Shown one piece after another: positions 1 to 8,658 of a DNA stretch of 64,000 nucleotides; positions within the stretch are counted from its first letter, which is position 1, and each line of letters begins with the position of its first letter. The notes under the pieces are model-generated. The model made no database searches. It was not told where the DNA came from and saw nothing but the letters and a program-made list of their open reading frames with translations. The position numbers and the translations under genes are program-made. Source of the DNA: Sphingopyxis macrogoltabida. Lineage in GTDB: Bacteria; Pseudomonadota; Alphaproteobacteria; Sphingomonadales; Sphingomonadaceae. Location: NCBI RefSeq assembly GCF_001307295.1, contig NZ_CP012700.1, positions 4,219,001 through 4,283,000 on the forward strand, in the 5' to 3' direction.

Positions 1-1
1 C

Positions 2-280
2 CAATATGTCGGCACGGTCAACGACGCCAATCCGCAATCGATTGCCGACGGCTATGCCGTTCTCGGAGCCCGTCTAGCACTGAACCGCCGCGATGACCGT
101 TGGTCGCTCGCCGTCTTCGCGCGCAACCTCACCAACACCCACTATCGCCCGCTGGCTGTCTACCAGCCGCTCGGTGCCGTGCTCGGCCTGAATAACGGCG
201 CCTTCCCCGGCAGCACGGCGAACCGCATCCAGGCCAACGAGCCGAGGACTTACGGAATCAGCGGAACCATCCGGTTCTGA
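2..280 (+). CDS. TonB-dependent receptor, C-terminal end (partial)
   Basis: The reading frame is open from the window edge to a TGA at 280 and gives the last 92 residues of an outer-membrane beta-barrel protein. The text contains the typical barrel motif FARNLTN near the end and finishes with a terminal phenylalanine, as expected for substrates of the BAM machinery. TonB-dependent receptors import siderophores, vitamins or sugars across the outer membrane; the substrate cannot be told from this fragment. No terminator is obvious in the 142 bp that follow before the IS91-like element. Confidence 0.8.
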   Translation, partial: QYVGTVNDANPQSIADGYAVLGARLALNRRDDRWSLAVFARNLTNTHYRPLAVYQPLGAVLGLNNGAFPGSTANRIQANEPRTYGISGTIRF

Positions 281-393
281 CAATAGCATGGCGACGGTGC
301 ACGAACCGCTCCGCGGATTGGCGCTAGCCTCGATGTAAAGCGGTCCCGCGAGCGCCGCGCCTGATTGAACGCCGGCGGCCACAGGCAGACCCT

Positions 394-420
394 TTCGACT
401 CCTTTACCTGAGGAGTCGAA
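394..420 (+). promoter_or_regulatory. Inverted repeat over the ribosome binding site of the IS91-linked recombinase
   Basis: Arms TTCGACTCC (394-402) and GGAGTCGAA (412-420) are perfectly complementary with a 9-nt loop. The right arm contains the GGAG ribosome binding site and ends two bases before the ATG at 423. Folding of the mRNA would hide the start site. It could also be part of the element end, since IS91-family ends are palindromic. Confidence 0.5.
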
Positions 421-422
421 CG

Positions 423-1331
423 ATGAACGAGCTTATCCAGATTGGCCCGATCAGCCCGCTACGCCAGCGGCTGATCGACGATATGACCATGCGCCGCTTC
501 TCGAAGGAGACGCAGCGTAACTATCTGCGCGACGTCGGGCGGTTCGCGACCTGGCTCGGACGCTCGCCCCACACTGCGAGCGCCGAGGATATCCGGCAGT
601 TCCAGATCGAGCAGCAGCAGGCAGGCGTCCCCGCGCCAACGATGAACAGCATCGTGGGCGCATTGCGGTTCTTCTTCACCCACACGCTCGATCGCCCCGA
701 TCTCGCGCGCAAGCTGGTCCGCACCAGGCAGGTGCGCAAGATCCCGGTGGTGCTGACGATGGCCGAGGTGAAGCGGCTGCTCGATGCCACGCGCTCGCTC
801 AAGCACCAGGCCGCGCTGTCGGTCGCCTATGGCGCGGGCTTGCGCGTTGCCGAGGTGTCGGCGCTGAAGGTGACCGATATCGACAGCAAGCGGATGCTGC
901 TGCGGATCGAGCGCGGCAAGGGCGGCCGATACCGCAATGCCATGCTGCCCGAAGGCCTGCTCCTGCTCCTGCGCGACTGGTGGCGCGCTGGACGACAACA
1001 GGGCATCCTCGTTCCCGATGGCTGGCTTTTCCCCGGACAGAGCGCCGCGGCGCCGATCAGCACGCGCCAGCTCTACCGTGTCGTCGTCGAAGCCGCGGAG
1101 GCCGCCGATATCGACAAGCGCGTCGGACCGCATACGCTGCGCCACAGCTTCGCCACCCATCTGCTCGAGGACGGCGTCGATATCCGCGTCATCCAGGCGC
1201 TGCTCGGCCATGCCAAGCTAAACACCACCGCCTTCTATACGCAGGTCGCAACGAAGACCGTTCGGTCGATCGTCAGCCCGCTCGACAGGCTCGCGCTCGC
1301 ATCGCCGAGCGGGGAGGTTCCTGACGGCTAA
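423..1331 (+). CDS. Tyrosine recombinase of the IS91-like element
   Basis: A 302-residue phage-type integrase. The N-terminal SAM-like core-binding domain spans about residues 15-95. The catalytic domain follows, with the box I arginine in AYGAGLRVAEVSAL, the HTLRHSFATHLL box with H-x-x-R, and the final LGHAKLNTTAFYTQV segment holding the nucleophilic tyrosine. All catalytic residues are present, so the protein is probably active. It lies 5 bp upstream of the transposase. Its exact role in IS91-like transposition is not established here. An inverted repeat covers its ribosome binding site. Confidence 0.88.
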   Translation: MNELIQIGPISPLRQRLIDDMTMRRFSKETQRNYLRDVGRFATWLGRSPHTASAEDIRQFQIEQQQAGVPAPTMNSIVGALRFFFTHTLDRPDLARKLVRTRQVRKIPVVLTMAEVKRLLDATRSLKHQAALSVAYGAGLRVAEVSALKVTDIDSKRMLLRIERGKGGRYRNAMLPEGLLLLLRDWWRAGRQQGILVPDGWLFPGQSAAAPISTRQLYRVVVEAAEAADIDKRVGPHTLRHSFATHLLEDGVDIRVIQALLGHAKLNTTAFYTQVATKTVRSIVSPLDRLALASPSGEVPDG

Positions 1332-1336
1332 GGTCC

Positions 1337-2527
1337 GTGCGCGCCTCACTCGAGGTTGCCGACATCTTCCGTGCCGCAGGGCCTGCCTATCGCACCGGCC
1401 ATGCCGGCCACCTCAGCCTGCATCAGCTCAAGATCATGTCAGCGATCGAGCATTGCCGCACCGCCGCGCTCGGCGGACATGTCGAAGCCTGTACCGACTG
1501 CGGCCACTGGCGGATCGCGTACAACAGCTGCCGCAACCGGCACTGCCCGAGGTGCCAGGGCGCCGCCGCCCGCACATGGCTCGAAGCGCGCGAGGCCGAT
1601 CTCCTCCCGGTCGGCTATTTCCACGTCGTGTTCACCCTGCCTGCCGAGGTCGCCGCTATCGCCTATTACAACAAGGCGCTGGTCTATGACCTGCTGTTCA
1701 AGGCCGCGGCCGATACGATGCTGACCATCGCCGCTGATCCCAAGCACCTCGGCGCCCGGATCGGCATCACCGCTGTACTTCACACATGGGGCTCGGCGCT
1801 CACCCATCATCCGCACATCCACATGATCGTGCCGGGCGGCGGCATCTCGCGCGATGGAACGCGCTGGATATCCGCACGCCCCGCCTTCCTGCTGCCGGTC
1901 CGCGTCCTTGGGGCCCTGTTCCGACGCCTGTTCCTCACCCGGCTGCGCGCGCTGCACGACGCCGGCAAGCTCGCCTTCTTTGGCAGCCTCACGCATCTCG
2001 CCGAACGACGCGCTTTCCTGCGGCACCTCTCGCCCGTCGGGAAGAAGCGCTGGGTCGTTTATGCCAAGCCGCCGTTCGCCGGGCCCGAGGCCGTGCTCGC
2101 TTACCTCGCGCGCTACACCCACCGGGTCGCCATATCGAGCAGCCGGCTCCTTCGGTTCGACGAGGCCGGGGTCACCTTCCGCTACAAGGATTACCGCAAG
2201 GCCGGCGCCGGACGGCAGCAGGTCATGACGCTCGGCGCCGACGAGTTCATCCGCCGCTTTCTTCTCCACGCCCTGCCGCGCGGGTTCCACCGCATCCGCC
2301 ACTATGGCCTCCTCGCCAGCGCACACCGCAAGGATCATCTCGAACGCGCCCGCCGCCTGCTCGATGTCGCACCTCCACCGACCGACGAGCCCGCCGACGA
2401 TGCAGAGCCCCGACCGACCTGCCCGTGCTGCGGTGGTACCATGATCATCATCGAGGTCTTCGAGCGCCGCTACCAGTCCCGCGCGCCGCCACCGCCATCC
2501 CTCGCACCCGGGACACCTGCGCCGTGA
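1337..2527 (+). CDS. IS91 family transposase
   Basis: A 396-residue protein with a GTG start. It opens with a zinc-binding domain (CTDCGHWRIAYNSCRNRHCPRC, about residues 52-73), followed by the HUH motif HPHIHM (about 156-161). The segment AYLARYTHRVAIS carries the conserved tyrosine expected to nick DNA in rolling-circle transposition. A second Cys cluster (CPCCGG) lies near the C-terminus. It is full length for the family. It nicks and transfers single-stranded DNA at the element's ori end. The adjacent recombinase is probably co-transcribed. Confidence 0.9.
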   Translation: MRASLEVADIFRAAGPAYRTGHAGHLSLHQLKIMSAIEHCRTAALGGHVEACTDCGHWRIAYNSCRNRHCPRCQGAAARTWLEAREADLLPVGYFHVVFTLPAEVAAIAYYNKALVYDLLFKAAADTMLTIAADPKHLGARIGITAVLHTWGSALTHHPHIHMIVPGGGISRDGTRWISARPAFLLPVRVLGALFRRLFLTRLRALHDAGKLAFFGSLTHLAERRAFLRHLSPVGKKRWVVYAKPPFAGPEAVLAYLARYTHRVAISSSRLLRFDEAGVTFRYKDYRKAGAGRQQVMTLGADEFIRRFLLHALPRGFHRIRHYGLLASAHRKDHLERARRLLDVAPPPTDEPADDAEPRPTCPCCGGTMIIIEVFERRYQSRAPPPPSLAPGTPAP

Positions 2528-2864
2528 CCCGGCACGGCCCGTCGCCTTCCTCGTCCTGGGCAGACCCGCGCCCGGAAGCGGACCAGCTCGCCACGGCGCT
2601 GCCCAAAAGCAGACGTCGCACCACCAAAATCGGTCCGTCCGCTTTTTGGCGTCCGCTTTTGCGATCTAAATCCAGACGGTCCGCTATCGCGCACGTCCGC
2701 TTTTCGGCAGCTCCTAGCTACCCCACGATCTCCGCAAAACAGCTTTCCCCATAGCTCACTCCATGACCACCGCGGTTCGGGCATCGAAGACTTTCCGACG
2801 CCTCGCGGCGTCCGAAACTCTCAACGGTAGTAGACCGTCTGGTTCTGGACGGAACAACTCGAAT
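2528..2864. repeat. Intergenic region with four copies of GTCCGCT(TTT)
   Basis: This 337-bp stretch has no convincing gene. It carries GTCCGCTTTT-type words starting at 2637, 2651, 2679 and 2695. Three of them are followed by TTT and a G/C-rich tail, and the first two are spaced exactly 14 bp apart. The function is unknown. The region lies between the IS91-like element and the 3' end of hemN. Confidence 0.5.
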
Positions 2865-4184
2865 TCAGACGTTCGCAAATCGTGCGCGAGTTAGACTCCC
2901 ACGAACGCTATCGAACTCGGAAGCGACATGTCGGACGTAAGGCAGTCCGCTGTCGCAGACTATTAGATCAGTATCATTCCATTCGATAAGGCCGCGCCGC
3001 TCATATTCCTCCAAGGCATCGCGGACGGTCGATTGATCGCCGGCATCCAGAAGCGTGCGACCGCGACACAGCAGGTCTCGGATAAGGTCGGCGCGGCGCT
3101 GTTGATCGCTACCAAGATGTACTCCGCGAACCGCAGCGAGCCGCCCCTCTGCAGCGATTTGACGATAGTGACCTGCCCTCTTTTCATTCTGGATGATGAG
3201 GTCGTGAAAGCGACTTATGGCGCTGGCACCAAAGCCGATCAGCACTGGCGCATCATCGTCGGTAAACCCCTGAAAATTTCGGCTAACCCTCCCCTCCGCT
3301 GCCGCGACTGCAAGCGAGTCACTTGGCAAGGCAAAATGATCGAAGCCGACGGGGATGTAGCCAGCTTGTGTGAGGCGTTCGAAACCGAGTTCAGCCTGAG
3401 CAAAGCGCAGTTTCGCGTTGGGCAGATTGATGGCCTCGATCCGCCGCTGGCGCGGGATCATGTCCGGAAGGTGCGCATAACCGAAAAGCGCGATCCGGCT
3501 CGGCGCGAGGCGAATCGTTTCGTCTAGCGTTTCGTTGAGATCGGCGAGACTCTGATCCGGCAGTCCGTACATCAGGTCGAAATTGATCGCGTCGATGTCG
3601 CGGAGCCGCAACGCCGCGACGACGCGTTCGATGTGCGAGAGCGGCTGGATCCGTCCGATCGTCTGCTGGACATGCGGCGCAATGGTCTGGACGCCGAGGC
3701 TGACGCGGGTCACGCGGGCCGCGGCGAGCACAAGCGCCCATTCGGACGAAAAGCCGCGCGGATCGAGTTCGATCGATATGTCGGGGCGATGCGCATCGAA
3801 CAGCGTCAGGAGGAGATCGAGCAGGCGGACGAGTTCGACCGGCGTGATGGCATTCGGGCTGCCGCCACCGAAGGCGATGCGGCGGACGCGGCCGCGGCCG
3901 CCGAGCCGCTTCGCGACAAGCGCGATCTCCGACTGGAGCGCAGCGAGATAGTCGGCGAGGCGTTGCTTACGCCCCGCCGCGCCGGTGTTGCATCCGCAAT
4001 ACCAGCAAATCTGCTCGCAAAAGGGGATATGGACATAGAGCGATAGGGGCGTGCCGGCTTCAACCCTGTCGAGAGCCTCGCCATAGGCTTCGGCCCCGAC
4101 ATCGTCGGCGAACTCCATCGCCGTGGGATAGCTCGTGTAGCGCGGCACGGGCCGGGCGAGCAGATCGGGATGATAAGACCACAT
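2865..4184 (-). CDS. hemN: Oxygen-independent coproporphyrinogen III oxidase
   Basis: A 439-residue radical-SAM enzyme. It converts coproporphyrinogen III to protoporphyrinogen IX without oxygen, so haem can be made for the cbb3 oxidase under low oxygen. The N-terminus (RPVPRYTSYPTAMEF) is typical HemN. The 4Fe-4S/SAM motif is C-x3-C-x2-C at Cys56, Cys60 and Cys63. A conserved GGGSPNAI segment follows, and the HemN C-terminal domain is present. An FNR-type box ends 35 bp upstream of the start, pointing to anaerobic induction. It lies downstream of the cco genes on the same strand but probably has its own promoter. Confidence 0.95.
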   Translation of the reverse strand: MWSYHPDLLARPVPRYTSYPTAMEFADDVGAEAYGEALDRVEAGTPLSLYVHIPFCEQICWYCGCNTGAAGRKQRLADYLAALQSEIALVAKRLGGRGRVRRIAFGGGSPNAITPVELVRLLDLLLTLFDAHRPDISIELDPRGFSSEWALVLAAARVTRVSLGVQTIAPHVQQTIGRIQPLSHIERVVAALRLRDIDAINFDLMYGLPDQSLADLNETLDETIRLAPSRIALFGYAHLPDMIPRQRRIEAINLPNAKLRFAQAELGFERLTQAGYIPVGFDHFALPSDSLAVAAAEGRVSRNFQGFTDDDAPVLIGFGASAISRFHDLIIQNEKRAGHYRQIAAEGRLAAVRGVHLGSDQQRRADLIRDLLCRGRTLLDAGDQSTVRDALEEYERRGLIEWNDTDLIVCDSGLPYVRHVASEFDSVRGSLTRARFANV

Positions 4185-4218
4185 AATGCCGGTCTAGGCG
4201 CCGTGCAACGCGTCGGCA

Positions 4219-4232
4219 TTGATCGGGATCAA
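4219..4232. promoter_or_regulatory. FNR/FixK box upstream of hemN
   Basis: The 14-mer TTGATCGGGATCAA is a perfect match to the TTGAT-N4-ATCAA consensus bound by Fnr/FixK-type regulators. It lies 35 bp upstream of the hemN start codon, a suitable position for class II activation. Confidence 0.85.
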
Positions 4233-4243
4233 CGCTCGTCGCG

Positions 4244-4477
4244 TCAGCAACATCCCGACCTCTTTCCTGCCAGCCTGTCACGCCGCTCGGTGACGGCGTG
4301 ACAGGCTTTGGCGCAGCCATTCTCGTCGCGCGGTGGGGCGGCCGGATCGGTAGGCAGGATGAGATGCCGCACCCCTCCGCCGCAGGTCGGAACGCGCAGG
4401 ACACGGGCGTCGCTCGCAAGCGGCGCCAGCGCTAATCCAGCCGCGGCGGCTATGGCGATGATTCGGCGCGCGGTCAT
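4244..4477 (-). CDS. Small secreted cysteine-rich protein linked to ccoS
   Basis: A 77-residue protein whose ATG overlaps the ccoS stop (ATGA), so it is translationally coupled to the cbb3 assembly genes. Residues 1-24 look like a Sec signal peptide: two arginines, then an Ala/Leu-rich stretch ending in ASDA. The mature part has five cysteines (32, 55, 59, 76, 77), including C-x3-C-H at 55-60 and a terminal CC pair. This suggests metal binding or disulfides in the periplasm. I do not recognise a family. Its position makes a role in copper or haem handling for the oxidase plausible, but that is inference. Confidence 0.7.
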   Translation of the reverse strand: MTARRIIAIAAAAGLALAPLASDARVLRVPTCGGGVRHLILPTDPAAPPRDENGCAKACHAVTERRDRLAGKRSGCC

Positions 4478-4629
4478 GTCGGACGATCCTGTTCGTCCTC
4501 GACAAAGATGCGAAGCGCTGCGCCATCGAGATCCTCGAACTGGCCTTGGCGAAGCGACCAAAAGAAGGCGGCAAGCCCAAGCAAGCCAAGCCCGAGCGCG
4601 ACCGGAATGAGGAGGACAAGACCGTTCAC
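4474..4629 (-). CDS. ccoS: cbb3 oxidase assembly protein CcoS
   Basis: A 51-residue protein with a GTG start that overlaps the ccoI stop. It has one N-terminal membrane helix (about residues 3-24), then FWSLRQGQFEDLDGAALRIF, which contains the family's conserved GQFEDLD motif. CcoS is needed for insertion of haem and copper cofactors into cbb3 oxidase, together with the CcoI copper ATPase directly upstream. The short length is normal for the family. Confidence 0.93.
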   Translation of the reverse strand: MNGLVLLIPVALGLGLLGLAAFFWSLRQGQFEDLDGAALRIFVEDEQDRPT

Positions 4630-6737
4630 CACATTGCGGCCTTGAGGCGAAGGGCGTTGCCGACGACAAGGAGCGAGGACCCCGACATCGCAATCGCAGC
4701 AACAAGCGGCGTAACCAGCCCAAGGAAGGCGAGCGGCACGGCGACGACATTATAGACGATCGCCAGCATGAAATTCTGCCGCACAACCGCCTGCGTCCGC
4801 CGCGCCATCCGGATTGCCTCGACGACGGGCATCAACCGGTCTCCGAGGAAGATGCAGTCGGCGGCATTTTTCCCGACATCGCTCGCCGAGCCCGGCGCCA
4901 TCGACGCATGGCCTGCCGCGAGCGCAGGCCCGTCGTTCAGCCCGTCACCGATCATGAGGACCTTGTGCCCGAGCGCTGCTTGGCGCGCGATCGCCTCGAG
5001 CTTGTCTTGCGGGCTCATCGCGGTCTGCGCCATGATCCCGAGTTCGCGTGCGACGGGCGCGACGGCTTCGGCGCGATCGCCGGACAGGATCATCGCGCCT
5101 ATCCCCTCGCCACGCAGCGCTTCGATCGCCTCGGCGGCGTCGGGACGCAACCGGTCGGCGAAGCGAATGGTTGCGACGGGGCGGCTGTCGACCGCGAGCT
5201 GGGTGGCCAGCGCTTCGCCGAGCTCGGTGCCAATCGGACGCCCAAGCGTTACCATGCGGTCGGACCAGCGGCCCTCGACACCGAAGCCCGGCGTCTCGCG
5301 GATCGATCGAATATCGGCCGGACGGACGTCATGGACCTGAAGACCGCGGGTCAATGCTTCGCTGAGCGGATGACGGCTCGCCTGCGCCAGCGCGAGGATC
5401 AGCGACTTGATCCCGATATCGAGCCGATCAAGGCCCTGCGCTTCGGGGCGTCCGAGCGTCAGCGTTCCGGTTTTGTCGACAAGCGCGAGATCGACTTCGG
5501 ACAAGCGCTCAAGCGCCGAGCCGTCCTTGATCAGCACGCCCTTGCGCATCAGTGCGCCGGCGGCGACGATCTGCGCCGCGGGCACGGCGAGACCAAGCGC
5601 GCATGGACAGGTGATGATCAGGACGGCCGCTGCGATGAGCAGGCTGTGATGCCATCCGGCGCCCGCAATCATCCACCCCGCGAAGGCCAAGAGCGCAAGC
5701 GTATGGACGGCGGGTGCGTAGAGCCGTGCCGCGCGGTCGGCGATGCGGACATAGCGCGATTTACCCTGCGCGGCCTCGCCCATCAGCCGCGCTATATCGG
5801 CGATCGCGGTATCGGCGCCGGCGGCGGTTACACGCACGCGGAGCGGTGCATCGAGATTGAGCGTGCCGGCGTGGACGATATCGTCGAGGCGCACCGTCTG
5901 CGGGGCGCTTTCGCCGGTGAGCAGCGACAGATCGATGCTGCTCGACCCGCCGGCGACAACACCGTCCGCCGCAAGCCGTTCGCCAGCCGCAACAAGCATC
6001 TCCATGCCCGGCTCCAGCGCCGTGGCATCGACCCAGTGCGCCGAGCGCTCATGGCGAAACACCATCGCGCCGGTGCCCATGTTGCGAAGCAAAGCGGTGA
6101 AGCCGCCACGCGCGCGGTCGCGCATCACGCTGTCGAGCCACCGGCCGCAGAGCAGGAAGAAGAGCAGCATGACCGTGCCGTCGAAATAGGCATGCGCGCC
6201 GTGCGTCGCCGTCTCGTAAAGGCTCATCACGCTCACGAGGAGCACCCCGATGCTGATCGGGACATCCATGTTGGTGCGCCGATGGCGCAGCGCGCGCCAG
6301 GCCGAACGGAAGAACGGGCGGCCGGCATAAGCTACGGTCGGCAATGCGATCATCGCCGACAGCCAGTGGAACAGGTCGCGGGTAGCACCCATCGCGCCCG
6401 ACCAGACCGATACCGACAAGAGCATGATGTTCATCATCGCGAAGCCCGAGACCGCGACGGCGCGCAGCAGCGCGCGGCTCGTTTCCGCCTCGGCGTCGGC
6501 CTCTTCGCCCGTCCCGATCGGATGCGCTTCGAAGCCGAGCGTCGTGAAGGCGCCGAGAAGATCGGGCATGTCGGCGTCGGGCGTGCAGGAGAGATGAACC
6601 CGCTTTTCGGTGAAGTTGACGCGCGCGGCGGCGATGCGGCGGTCGCGTACCAGCCCCTGCTCGAGCTTGGCGATGCATCCGGCGCAGCGGATGTCAGGAA
6701 CGGCGAAATCGCGCTCGATCAGAGCGACGGCGCTCAT
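4626..6737 (-). CDS. ccoI: Copper-transporting P1B-type ATPase CcoI/FixI
   Basis: A 703-residue P-type ATPase that supplies copper for cbb3 oxidase assembly. A heavy-metal-associated domain at the N-terminus carries CAGC (about residues 18-21). Membrane helices follow, then the TGES actuator motif, the CPC transport motif (TCPCALGLAVP), the DKTGT phosphorylation site and GDGLNDGPAL in the hinge. The start at 6737 overlaps the ccoH stop. Longer upstream reading is possible but would run into ccoH and lacks family similarity. The order ccoG-H-I-S is the standard assembly operon. Confidence 0.95.
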   Translation of the reverse strand: MSAVALIERDFAVPDIRCAGCIAKLEQGLVRDRRIAAARVNFTEKRVHLSCTPDADMPDLLGAFTTLGFEAHPIGTGEEADAEAETSRALLRAVAVSGFAMMNIMLLSVSVWSGAMGATRDLFHWLSAMIALPTVAYAGRPFFRSAWRALRHRRTNMDVPISIGVLLVSVMSLYETATHGAHAYFDGTVMLLFFLLCGRWLDSVMRDRARGGFTALLRNMGTGAMVFRHERSAHWVDATALEPGMEMLVAAGERLAADGVVAGGSSSIDLSLLTGESAPQTVRLDDIVHAGTLNLDAPLRVRVTAAGADTAIADIARLMGEAAQGKSRYVRIADRAARLYAPAVHTLALLAFAGWMIAGAGWHHSLLIAAAVLIITCPCALGLAVPAAQIVAAGALMRKGVLIKDGSALERLSEVDLALVDKTGTLTLGRPEAQGLDRLDIGIKSLILALAQASRHPLSEALTRGLQVHDVRPADIRSIRETPGFGVEGRWSDRMVTLGRPIGTELGEALATQLAVDSRPVATIRFADRLRPDAAEAIEALRGEGIGAMILSGDRAEAVAPVARELGIMAQTAMSPQDKLEAIARQAALGHKVLMIGDGLNDGPALAAGHASMAPGSASDVGKNAADCIFLGDRLMPVVEAIRMARRTQAVVRQNFMLAIVYNVVAVPLAFLGLVTPLVAAIAMSGSSLLVVGNALRLKAAMW

Positions 6738-7204
6738 TGCACATCCTTCCGGTAACGCGCTTCTTCGGCGCCGCGGCGGATGATGAGGTCGAGCCGCCAG
6801 CGCCCCCACGCCAGCGGCTCGACCGAGCGCATCACGCCGTCCGCCGCCGCCTCGAAATGGAGCGCGACGGGCGCGGTACGCCCAACCGGGTGACTGACAG
6901 TCGCCGACACGACAAGGTCGCCGAGCGGCAGATCATTTTTCCGTACCGTCAATAGAACATGCCGCGCGGGATCGAGGCTGATCGTCTCGCTCCACGCCAA
7001 CCGGTCTTGCGCGTCGGCCCGTTTCAGCCATCTGTTATAGTTCTGGCTCGCGACATAACTGTTGTCGACGACCGTCCCCCCGAAGGTCGAGGATGCGAGG
7101 CGCGCCATCGTAAAATTGACGGTCATCACGACGGCGAAGAAGGCGACGAGGATCGCGGTCATGTGCCAGCCGGTGACGGCCCTGGGGGTCGGTCGCTCGG
7201 TCAT
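6734..7204 (-). CDS. ccoH: cbb3 oxidase assembly protein CcoH/FixH
   Basis: A 156-residue FixH-family protein with one N-terminal membrane helix (about residues 15-36) and a periplasmic beta-rich domain. The family signature around DNSYVASQNYNRWL is clear. The ATG overlaps the ccoG stop (ATGA), and the stop overlaps the ccoI start. CcoH is required for stable assembly of the oxidase and interacts with CcoN and the assembly ATPase in other bacteria. Confidence 0.93.
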   Translation of the reverse strand: MTERPTPRAVTGWHMTAILVAFFAVVMTVNFTMARLASSTFGGTVVDNSYVASQNYNRWLKRADAQDRLAWSETISLDPARHVLLTVRKNDLPLGDLVVSATVSHPVGRTAPVALHFEAAADGVMRSVEPLAWGRWRLDLIIRRGAEEARYRKDVQ

Positions 7205-8658
7205 TGTCCTGCCTCCGATTGGTCGAACTGGATGGTCTCGGCGTCGCCGCCGGGATCGCCATCGAGCGCGCGGGCCGCGATGGTGAAATCCTGTCGCGCC
7301 GGTCCGCCGCCGGGTGCGGCGACGAAGAGCTTGACGCGGGTAACGCTGTCGGGGGCGAGCGGCACGTCGATCCGTTCCCCGGCCGCTCCACGCGACCCCG
7401 TCTCGGACCAGAGCACGGCCCCCGGGAGGCCATCGACGGTCACCGCAACCCGGCGCGGCCGCGCCTCCATGTTGCGAAGCTTCAGCGTATAGGTGTTTCG
7501 GATTTGACCGTCGGAGAGCTGGACGTAGAGCGGGCTGCGCTCGTGCTGGACGGCGAGATCGAGACGCGTGCGCTGGCCGAGCGAGAAGAGCATCGCGGCA
7601 CCGATCGCGCTCCACACGCCGAGATAGATCAGGGTGCGCGGCCGCATCAGCGTGTTGCGGACCGGTTGTGCCGCGCCTCCGGCCTTTTCTGACGCCGCAT
7701 CGTCGAGCGTGCAATAGTCGATGAGCCCACGCGGCCGCCCGATCTGGCTCATCACCCCGTCGCAGGCATCGATGCACAGCGCGCAGGTGATGCAGCCGAT
7801 CTGCGGTCCCTCACGAATATCGATCCCCGTCGGGCACACCGCAACGCACTGGTTGCAATCGACGCAGTCACCGAAGGCGCCGGGATGGGCCGCCGCCTTC
7901 TTGACGCTGCCGCGTGGCTCGCCGCGCCAGTCCTTGTAAGTCACCAACAGCGATTTTTCATCCATCATCGCGGTCTGGATGCGCGGCCAAGGGCACATAT
8001 AGATGCATACCTGTTCGCGCATGAAGCCGCCGAGAACGAAGGTCGTCGCGGCGAGAACCGCAACCGTTCCATAGGCGATCGGCGCCGCCTGCCCGGTCCA
8101 GAAATCATGAGTCAGCGTCGGCGCGTCGGCAAAATACATGATCCACGCGCCGCCGGTCCAGAAAGCGACGGTGAGATAGACCAGATATTTGAGGCCGCGC
8201 TTCCAAAGCTTCTCGAAAGACCAAGGCCCGTTCGCTAAACGCAACTGCGCATTGCGGTCACCATCGATCAGCCGGTCGACGTGCTGGAAGAGGTCGGTCC
8301 ACACCGTCTGCGGGCAGGCATAGCCGCACCAGGCGCGCCCCACCGCGCTGGTCACGAGGAAGAGACCGATCCCCGCCATGATGAGCAGGCCCGCAACATA
8401 ATAGAATTCATGCGGCCAGATTTCGATCTGGAACATGTAGAAGCGTCGATGCGCGAGATCGACGAGCACTGCCTGATCGGGGGCGTAGGGACCGCGGTCC
8501 CAGCGGATCCAGGGCGTGCCGTAATAGATGGCAAGCGTGACCGCCATGATCGCCCACTTCAGCCGGCGGAAGAAGCCGTCGACCTTTTTGGGATAGACGC
8601 CCTTGCGCGCTGCATAGAGCGAGGCCGGGGCGCCGGTCAGGTCCTCAGGGCTGGCCAT
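7201..8658 (-). CDS. ccoG: cbb3 oxidase accessory protein CcoG/RdxA/FixG
   Basis: A 485-residue membrane protein with several helices, a cysteine motif CGYACPQTVW and two 4Fe-4S ferredoxin motifs, CVDCNQCVAVCP and CITCALCIDAC. The C-terminus is an Ig-like periplasmic domain. CcoG reduces Cu(II) to Cu(I) during oxidase assembly in studied species. The start at 8658 (MASPEDL) was chosen because a longer reading would overlap ccoP by about 80 bp; even so the genes overlap by 14 bp. Confidence 0.95.
   Translation of the reverse strand: MASPEDLTGAPASLYAARKGVYPKKVDGFFRRLKWAIMAVTLAIYYGTPWIRWDRGPYAPDQAVLVDLAHRRFYMFQIEIWPHEFYYVAGLLIMAGIGLFLVTSAVGRAWCGYACPQTVWTDLFQHVDRLIDGDRNAQLRLANGPWSFEKLWKRGLKYLVYLTVAFWTGGAWIMYFADAPTLTHDFWTGQAAPIAYGTVAVLAATTFVLGGFMREQVCIYMCPWPRIQTAMMDEKSLLVTYKDWRGEPRGSVKKAAAHPGAFGDCVDCNQCVAVCPTGIDIREGPQIGCITCALCIDACDGVMSQIGRPRGLIDYCTLDDAASEKAGGAAQPVRNTLMRPRTLIYLGVWSAIGAAMLFSLGQRTRLDLAVQHERSPLYVQLSDGQIRNTYTLKLRNMEARPRRVAVTVDGLPGAVLWSETGSRGAAGERIDVPLAPDSVTRVKLFVAAPGGGPARQDFTIAARALDGDPGGDAETIQFDQSEAGQ

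Larger units (their letters stand above)
423..2527 (+). mobile_element. IS91-like element (tyrosine recombinase plus HUH transposase)
   Basis: Two genes in tandem, a phage-type integrase and an IS91/HUH transposase separated by 5 bp, form the usual two-gene layout of many sphingomonad IS91-family elements. The true ends were not located. IS91 elements move by rolling circle without target duplication, so flanking repeats are not expected. The coordinates cover the genes only. Confidence 0.7.

Noticed and set aside
459..1211. Long minus-strand open frame over the IS91-linked recombinase
   Set aside because: It is the mirror of a clear integrase gene in high-GC DNA and has no recognisable domain.
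4908..6755. 615-codon plus-strand frame opposite ccoI
   Set aside because: It is a shadow of the ATPase gene; composition is Arg/His/Ala-rich with no family motifs.
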